DNA from: Aphrocallistes beatrix
Taxonomy: Eukaryota > Porifera > Hexactinellida > Sceptrulophora > Aphrocallistidae
DNA length: 64,000 nt
Direction: 5' to 3'
Assembly (NCBI GenBank): GCA_963281255.1
Contig: OY725489.1
Location: 3,782,001-3,846,000, forward strand
The notes under the pieces are model-generated. The model was not told the DNA's origin and did no database searches. It saw only the letters and a list, made by a program, of their open reading frames with translations. Position 1 is the first letter of the stretch. The number at the start of each line of letters is the position of its first letter. This document shows, one piece after another, positions 57,259 to 64,000 of the stretch. A program made the translations under genes and the position numbers.

Positions 57259-57991
57259 CAGTAAAACCTCTCAGATCCGGGCAGTCCCGTCCGAACGGTG
57301 TCCGGATCTTAGAATTGTCCGGATCTCAGAATTTTGTCCAGTATAACATGCGAAACCGGTAAGTGTACAGTAATGGAAACTTATATGGAAGCGAGTTCTA
57401 TTTCCCTATAAAGCGGCGATTTGTACACTCTTTTGGGAGGATAAGAGTGCTTTTCTCTCTTTGACATTAGGAGAAATCAGCAGATAATTGAAAGTTTATG
57501 GATTCAATTTCTCCATATAAGTAATTCAGTGCAATAGATATTTATGCAAGCTGTATATACTTCCCAGTTTAACATGGACTGGGTTTAATTTCATTATCCA
57601 GGTATCAAGCTTGTTGTGTACACAAGAAGCATATTAGTTGAATTCTATTCTGAGAACCGGACAGCTCTAAATTTCAACGCTCTGAGATCCGGACATTATC
57701 CATTTATTTTCTACCCATAATTCTATACTCGCGATTTCTATTATATCATCTACATGATGTGTGTATTAAACTCAAATTTAAATTTATTCTGAGATCCAGA
57801 CAGCTCTAAATTTCAATGCTCTGAGATCCGGACATTATCCATTTTTAATCTTACATGAACATTAGTGTACTGAATTTTACTTTTTTATGAATTTTTGTGT
57901 CGAACATTTTCATTGGTTGTAGAAAAAAAATAAATTTCGAGGAAAAATATGCCCGGTCTAGGGAGGTGTCCGGATCTCGGAGGTTCGACTG
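57259..57991. mobile_element. pogo-type MITE, 733 bp
   Basis: The ends CAGTAAAACCTCTCAGATCC and GGATCTCGGAGGTTCGACTG are inverted with TA flanks (57257-57258, 57992-57993). GCTCTGAGATCCGGACATTA recurs twice inside. No transposase frame remains. Confidence 0.85.
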
Positions 57992-58344
57992 TATATATTT
58001 GTAATACTGTGTGCAAAGATTGATTTTAGTCTACTTTCTATATACTATCTTATATTAGCGAAATCCCGAAGTCTTTGGTGAAGGTTTGAGTATGTATGCA
58101 ACTCGGTATACGATTTTTGATTTATGATAAATTGTAAGAGACTATAAACAGTAGAAACTTGATATTGGAACCAAGGGTCTCAAAGGATGCCCTCTAAACC
58201 AATTTAACTCCAAACCAAAACGGACAATGAATTTTTCAGACTGCGGTCATTGACATACTTACTAACTGCTTCTATAAGAGCATGTTTGTGCGCAGGGATG
58301 GTTTACTGTTCTTTAAAATGTCTTTAAAAATATCTCCAATCGTA

Positions 58345-58410
58345 TAATAATTAATAATAATAATAATAATGCTACTAATAATTAATAATAATAATAATAA
58401 TAATTTATTT
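58345..58410. repeat. (AAT)n microsatellite
   Basis: Two runs of AATAAT units separated by GCTACTAATAATT. Confidence 0.9.
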
Positions 58411-58510
58411 TAATCATGTACGAATTCTATTGTATTTGAATGATAGTTAGACAAGATGCACCAATTTAGTTTTTAGGTTCTTTTGTTTTTAAAATTCATA
58501 TTGCCCCAAT

Positions 58511-59221
58511 ACGAACGCAACGCTCCGAATATTATTTAGGAATTTCAATCTACTCAAAACCCAGAAATTAAACTTAATTTTCCTATCTCCATTTGATGAT
58601 ATTTCTGCAAATTTCACCAATTTCTTTTTGATTTTCGAATCTATCCCTCGATACTAGTTTTCCAAAGATTGCTCTCATGAACATTTTCGGTGTAACCTTT
58701 TAGATATAATAATATTGTCAAACACGCGTGAACAGTTGGAGTTGCACATACAAAATATATTATTCACCTATATAGCTATAGTGAGTTAGGTCTAAGGACT
58801 CTTTTGAGTGTTTAAGCATGAATTTACAATTAGTAATTTTTAGAATTCGAAGTTTTAATACTATTTAGATAGAAATTGGAGCAAAATCATATAGTGTCAT
58901 AACTGAAAATCTTATAAGATATAAATCAACAAATCAACAAATATACACTCTGATCGACCTAACTTACCATAGTTGAATAATATATTTCGTGTCTAACTGC
59001 AACTGTTTACGAGTTTTGGACATTAATATAAGATCTAGAGAGGTAATAATGGATACCTCAATTGGAAATTATTTTCGTGGGATAGATTAAAAATGTTCAT
59101 CCGAAAATTGGTGAAATTTCCCGAAATATCATCAAATGGAGTTAGGAATAACAGTTTAACTTCGGGGCTTGGAGGGGGTCCATTATAATTCCTAAATAGG
59201 GTTTGGAGCGTTGTGTAAGTT
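58511..59221. mobile_element. Long foldback MITE, ~710 bp
   Basis: The arms are ~300 bp each: GCAACGCTCCGAATATTATT, CCATTTGATGATATTTCTGC, TATATTATTCACC and GTGAGTTAGGTC on the left are mirrored by GACCTAACTTACCATAG, TGAATAATATATTTC, TATCATCAAATGGAGTTAGG and TTTGGAGCGTTGTGTAAGT on the right. The spacer between the arms is only ~130 bp. No protein-like frame. Confidence 0.75.
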
Positions 59222-60345
59222 AGGCTAGTTTGTTATAAATAATATTTCGAAAACCATATGAATTATATTAGTATTTACATAGCATTCGATACATAAGGCA
59301 ATAGCAGTCACCAAAAACAGAGTGCCATGGATTACTTAGTATATACAATCCTACACCGCTAAATTAATAATGTTATTATCAACTATATAATTATTGCATA
59401 TTTTGTGTTCATGGGTTGATTAAATATTCATTTTGAAAATATTATATAACCACAATATTTATATTTACTTCGCTTACAACACTAGTGTATTACACTTACG
59501 TATTGTAGTATATCATTTCTATTACTCATTTATTATGCCTCATTTGACAACACTAGTTGCATTAATTAATATTTGGACGAGATGTTTTGCATCGCGCCTG
59601 GCTTCACTTCCATTTACAGAGGAAAGAACACTTCCATTTACAGAGGAAAGAACACTTCATGAAGTTTTATTATTTTACCAAAAATATGGTGCTCTTCGTG
59701 AAAATGGCTTCGAGTCATTCCAAGACCTATGAATACTTTCAAAACGACAAGATTCCAAAGGTGAGTGATTTCTTAAGACTTAAGTATTCTAATTATTCTA
59801 GAATCATGCATATCCTCAAGTTTGTTCGAAACAATTGCCGAATTTAAAAGGTTGCAAAAAAGTATTAACCTTCCCCCAATTTAGTGAATGCAATCCTCGT
59901 TACTCGAAAAACATGTGCATAAGAACCTAATTTTGAATAAATGCCATTTATTTAAAAGTGCACCAAGTTAACATCGAAAGCCTGCGGCTATCAGCTTGGA
60001 AAGGGAAATATAAATTTGGCTCTTAAAGTTTCCCATGGAATCAACTTATGTCTGACACTTAGCTTATAACATAGAAAAAACATTGTGAGAAGCAAACTGT
60101 TGAGTTCTTGAAATTCATCAAAGATGTTTGGAAAATGTTCAATGAGAATTGGGTAGAGAAGAATAGTCATTTTAACGACGATGTATCATCGCTATGTGCA
60201 ACTATGGAATTAGAACATTGTATACTTTGAGGCATTTTGCACATGCAGTACGTCACGTTTTAACATTCCACCAAAGCTTTTTTCACTGTATTCAACTGTT
60301 TTTATCTAATAAAGTTAAGACTTCTAGTATATAATGCACTATCGT
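59222..60345. other. 1.1 kb without recognisable genes
   Basis: CTTCCATTTACAGAGGAAAG with AACA is exactly duplicated at about 59607-59652. Nothing else is recognisable. The short open frames here have no family resemblance. Confidence 0.5.
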
Positions 60346-60349
60346 AGTA

Positions 60350-60681
60350 CAGTGCACCCTCGCTAATCCGAACCTCGCTAGTCCGAACCCTCGCTAATCC
60401 GAACACTTCATTCTTACGATCCGAACCCCCGAAATATAATCTTATTCGCCTCTATGCCTTAAATCAACGTTTATAATATTATATATTTCAATAAGATTGA
60501 GAAACCTCATTAAAGAAGCAATTATAACAAATTATTATCCTTAATATTCTAACAATACAAATTTTTTATAGTTAATACCCCATTGAATTAGTGTTATTTC
60601 ACTAATCGGAACAAATTCACTAATCCGAACGATTTTTTCGATCATTGGCACAGAGCTGTTCGGATTAGCGAGGGTGTATTG
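60350..60681. mobile_element. pogo-type MITE, 332 bp
   Basis: The ends CAGTGCACCCTCGCTAATCC and GGATTAGCGAGGGTGTATTG are inverted, flanked by TA (60348-60349, 60682-60683). TCGCTAATCCGAAC repeats three times at the left end. Confidence 0.88.
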
Positions 60682-60879
60682 TATTGGAACATGATAATAG
60701 TTTACTAAACTTGCTAAATTCAAGAACAAATTTGATAATATTATTTGTTTATTTAGTCAACTTCATCATGCTGTAAAGCCAGAATGTGTGGCTTATATCC
60801 TATTGGAAGGCCAGAATGTGTGCTTGTTCCTTATTACTCGTAGAAGTATATTGTTCCCGTATGACGTCTCACGTCTGTC

Positions 60880-61080
60880 TCTCAAGTGAAGCCAAGTCTA
60901 TCACTAGCTAAGTCAAGTCTACCTCAAGCTAACTCAAGTTTATCTCTCAAGCTAAATCGAGCCTATCTCAAGTTAAGTCAAGTGTATCTCTAGCAAAGTC
61001 AAATACGTATGTCTCAAGCTAAGTCAAGTCTGTCTCTCAAGCTAAATCGAGCTTATCTCGAGCCAAGTCAAGCCATTGTC
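60880..61080. repeat. CTCAAGCTAAGTCAAGTCTA minisatellite
   Basis: About nine imperfect units of 18-22 bp built from AGCTAAGTCAAGTCTATCTC, with variants AAATCGAGC and AACTCAAGTT. No coding potential. Confidence 0.85.
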
Positions 61081-61531
61081 TGCTATCACGAAGTAGAAGT
61101 CCGTCTCATTAGTACTTCTCGAAATCCAATGTTTATTTTGTATGTATGAGCTTAATATTTATATCTTGTCATATTTGTTTTCTCCAGAATAAAAATAATT
61201 ACATAGATCATTTATGTCTTAAGAATAATGATCATATTTGTGAGTGGAGTCACCTAAAATGCTTAATTAATCATATATAACGTATAAAGGATTAATGTAA
61301 ATTTGAATATGCTAAGCAATCCCTGATCCAAAAAAATAGTGACTACCATTGCTTTATGTATAGAATGTTATGGTATTAGATATATTATTTTTGGATAGGA
61401 AGTCATCTATGACGATTTCTTTGGTCATATTAGCCTATTTGAAATGTTTGTGGTTTGTGATTTTTGCGTTTTTCACACCTTTCTATCTATGGTAATATTG
61501 TAAATAATTCGGAAAGTTATAAGTGAAAAAT

Positions 61532-61555
61532 GTATATATATATATATATATATAT
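61532..61555. repeat. (TA)n microsatellite
   Basis: About 12 TA units directly before ATTCAATGGATCATCTCGGC. Not linked to an H2 head here. Confidence 0.9.
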
Positions 61556-62281
61556 TCAATGGATCATCTCGGCTTATCCGGTCGCAGTGAAACTTTGAGC
61601 CGACTTGGCGGGGCACAAAATTTGAGATTGTTTTTGCTACCATGATAATATCTAATTGAACTCTGCAAGATGAATTATATCTGTTTTTTTTCCATTAATT
61701 ATATACAAATATGCTATTTTAAGGATACCGCCCTCGAAAAAACATATGATTTGCATTACAGCATACGATGAAAGTAGAGCTATAAGAGATGTTAAGCGTG
61801 GGGAGGTATCTCCATCAAGAAATACTGGCACATTCCAAACCGTTTTTGATTCTCATTTCTAGATTTTGAGATACAGTGTCTCAAAGTCTGTTTTTTAAAT
61901 TTTCCGCTAGCACATCTTAATGGTAGAAATTTAGGCACTCAATGAATTGTTTAGGACATACCAAGGAATCAAACGCTTCCAAAATCGAATCATAGATAGT
62001 CTACCATATTTGCAACTTCATAGGACCAGAAGAAAGTTAAAATGACAAATATTGTAAATTTTATCGGTGTCCGAAAAAAAAGGGCCAAAAATGTCTGTTT
62101 TTTTGGGGAAATCATGAATAAAATCACCGAGTTAGAATATATCCAAAAAATGGTGGTCCTACGTTCATCGCCTAATGATATGAAACAACTCTTGAAATTT
62201 TCAAACTTCTATCTCAAACCAAATTTGAGAAATAATTCTGTAAAGACGGTCAATTTTGAAATTTTAAAGTCCCGAGATATA

Positions 62282-63627
62282 CAGGGTGTCTCAAAAGTTT
62301 TTTCCGGTTTTATAATTTATCAAAATATTCCTTTTACATCAGTGCTTGCATTTAAACTCGCCCTTCTTTGATAATATTTAACTTGAACGGTCATAATGTT
62401 TGAATGAAATACAAATCAATTGTATTTGTTAACATCTTGTGATTTTCTTGACCTCACTTCATCATCAATATATAGTTTATATTATGGATGTCCAAAATTC
62501 CAGAATTGGTAAGAGATTACGTGCAATCGGTATGTTAGAATCTGGTATTAGCCAGAAACAGATTGCTCAGACCTTAGGGGTTACAGTTAAGACTGTTTGG
62601 AATTGGAAAACGAAGATTCTATCAGGCAAATCTATGGCGGTCAAACCTCGGTCTGGGCGTCCAACACGGCTTTCTCGCGTTCCTAAAATCATTATTAGAA
62701 AATCTCTAGGCAAACGTTGGCAGTCTACGTGAAAACTTGCTTGTATCGTTTCGAAAAATTCACAGAGAGTTAGTAAAGACACGATACATCGTTATTTAAG
62801 GAATACCATCGGAGCAAAGCCATACAAAAGACCTTCGCAACCAAAATTGTCGGAAAGACAGAAGGAACAGCGGCTACAATTCTGCCTTAGTCATAAATTT
62901 TGGGATGAACAGGATTGGAAAAGGGTTCTTTTTAGTGACGAGAGTTTTTTTGAACTTTTCCATCCAACAAATCGGCAGAACGATCGGGTTTGGAGTCAGA
63001 ATGCGCGAAACATTAAGCCTATTCAGACAGTTAAATTCCCGCCTAAAATCATGGTCTGGGGGATGATGAGTGGCACTGGGATCTCGGAACTCCATTTTCT
63101 TCCTCCCAAACAATCTGTAAATCCAGAATACTATATAAAAGAAATTTTGGAGAAGTCCTGCCTTCCTACCTTGAAGAGAAGGAAAACTACAGGCCCAGTG
63201 ACAGAACGGAAAATGTGTCGCTTGATGTCCCAGGCCATTTTTATGCAGGATGGTGCTCCTGCTCACACCGCCAAAAAGACGCAAACCTGGCTTTCCAATC
63301 ATATTCCAGGGTACTGGGCTAAAGGAATTTGGCCTAGCAATTCACCAGATTTAAATCCCATTGAAAATCTTTGAGCGATTATTCAAGCAGAGCTTGACAA
63401 GAAGAGACCAGCCACCAACTTGTCAGAGCTCGCTAATTACCTGAAAAATATCTGGAATGGACTCACACCGTCGATTTTGGGGAATTTAATCTCAGGGATG
63501 CCTGCTCGAATTAATTCTTGTATCCAACTTAAAGGAGATTATATTGGCAAATAATTTAAGATTTCTATACTATAGTTTACAAGTTATGGGTATTAGTACA
63601 ACCGGAAAAAACTTTTGAGACACCCTG
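62282..63627 (+). mobile_element. Tc1-like DD37E transposon, complete, 1346 bp
   Basis: The terminal inverted repeats CAGGGTGTCTCAAAAGTTTT and AAAACTTTTGAGACACCCTG run about 28 bp and match perfectly over 20 bp or more. They are flanked by TA (62280-62281, 63628-63629). The single gene fills most of the interior. The near-perfect repeats and light damage point to recent movement. Confidence 0.93.
62484..63554 (+). pseudogene. Tc1-like DD37E transposase, two nonsense codons
   Basis: A cut-and-paste transposase that inserts at TA. The frame from ATG at 62484 to TAA at 63552-63554 is 356 codons with no frameshift, broken only by TGA at 62730-62732 and TGA at 63372-63374. N terminus: helix-turn-helix (RLRAIGMLESGISQKQIAQT, VTVKTVWNWK), then a GRP-type hinge PRSGRPTRLS. 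Catalytic motifs: LFSDESFF (first Asp), MQDGAPAHTA (second Asp), SPDLNPIENL (Glu). Exactly 37 residues separate the second Asp and the Glu, the DD37E spacing known from a mosquito-type branch of the Tc1/mariner group. The second stop sits where the family normally has Trp after PIENL. Length is normal for the family. Confidence 0.92.
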
Positions 63628-64000
63628 TAGAGATTTTAAGTTTAGGTGTTAAGAAGAATGTAAAATGAGTTATTAATAATGCACATAAGCATCCACAGAC
63701 ATTTATTCGCATCCATACTGCTGATTTAGGTATATTAAAGCCAAATATTTACCAAAAATAGCAAAAGTACCCTGAAAATCCACAAATTTCCTTGAGGCCC
63801 CTAACTCCGAATATTTTGAGATAATTGTAGATAATATTTCAAATTCTTGGCACTGCGAAGTATAATCTATCAGTTTAGAATGAATAAAAAGCTTCCAAAA
63901 AGTATATTAGGAAGTTAGAGCGAAAGTCTACGACTTTTAGTTTCGAAGTTAGGATTTTCGAAAAATGCTACGTCATCATATGACAAAAATCTAAAACTTA

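Larger units (their letters stand above)
61723..64000. mobile_element. TTAA-flanked non-autonomous DNA transposon, copy 3, runs off the window
   Basis: The left end GGATACCGCCCTCGAAAAAA follows TTAA (61719-61722). The body matches 6678-8446 nearly throughout and continues past the window end. A Tc1-like DD37E transposon is inserted at 62282-63627. Copy 1 at about 3264 (CCCGAGATATAGAGATTTTA) shows the unoccupied target. Confidence 0.85.

Noticed and set aside
62874..63302. 142-codon minus-strand frame
   Set aside because: It is the antisense shadow of the DD37E transposase.

Overview
The window is AT-rich eukaryotic DNA made almost entirely of layered transposable elements. I found no operons, ribosome binding sites, CRISPR array or intact RNA gene. 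The mix of elements points to an animal, most likely an invertebrate and perhaps an arthropod: Tc1-like with DD37E spacing, pogo-type MITEs, hAT, piggyBac, Mutator-like transposases with PHD fingers, PIF/Harbinger, a CR1/L2-like LINE, Penelope-like and Ty3/gypsy fragments, and Helitron-like short elements. A parasitic crustacean would fit, but that is only an impression from the repeats.

Layout. 0-12 kb is a nested stack of short non-autonomous elements. These are two Helitron-like families (called H1 and H2 here), a TTAA-flanked 1.8-1.9 kb element present in several copies, an element with GGTTAACC-rich ends that makes 7-bp target duplications, a pogo MITE, and the 3' half of a Tc1-like transposon. 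12-17 kb holds hAT MITEs and older copies of the same repeats. 17.8-20.3 kb (minus) carries the best-preserved gene, a Mutator-like transposase ending in a PHD finger, with one apparent frameshift. 21-26 kb has hAT MITEs and a decayed piggyBac transposase with a 48-bp in-frame repeat tail. 26.6-31.2 kb (minus) is a second, decayed Mutator-like PHD transposase, headed by a 2A-like motif (GVEKNPGP) and split by a Harbinger element that carries its own Myb/SANT-like gene. 32.5-35 kb has two converging LINE fragments meeting at a long (ATT)n tract. 36-40 kb has a second GGTTAACC element, pogo MITEs and a decayed ZMYM-type hAT transposase. 44.4-50.5 kb has Penelope and gypsy remnants and an unusual MITE whose arms have grown into an array of about 33 units of 31 bp. 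51-55 kb may hold two exons of a host gene. 55.1-57.1 kb carries a decayed gene of a protein family that I recognise as multicopy in arthropod genomes but for which I know no described mechanism. 57-64 kb holds pogo MITEs, a foldback element and a TTAA element containing a nearly intact Tc1-like DD37E transposon.

How the parts interact. Several insertions can be proved inside the window because an unoccupied copy of the target lies elsewhere in it. These are TTAA element into GGTTAACC element, H1 into H2, DD37E element into TTAA element, Harbinger into the Mutator-like gene (the reading frame is continuous when the insert is ignored), and an hAT MITE into the LINE. This gives a relative order of activity. 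All coordinates come from reading the sequence by eye, so ends of degenerate repeats are approximate.
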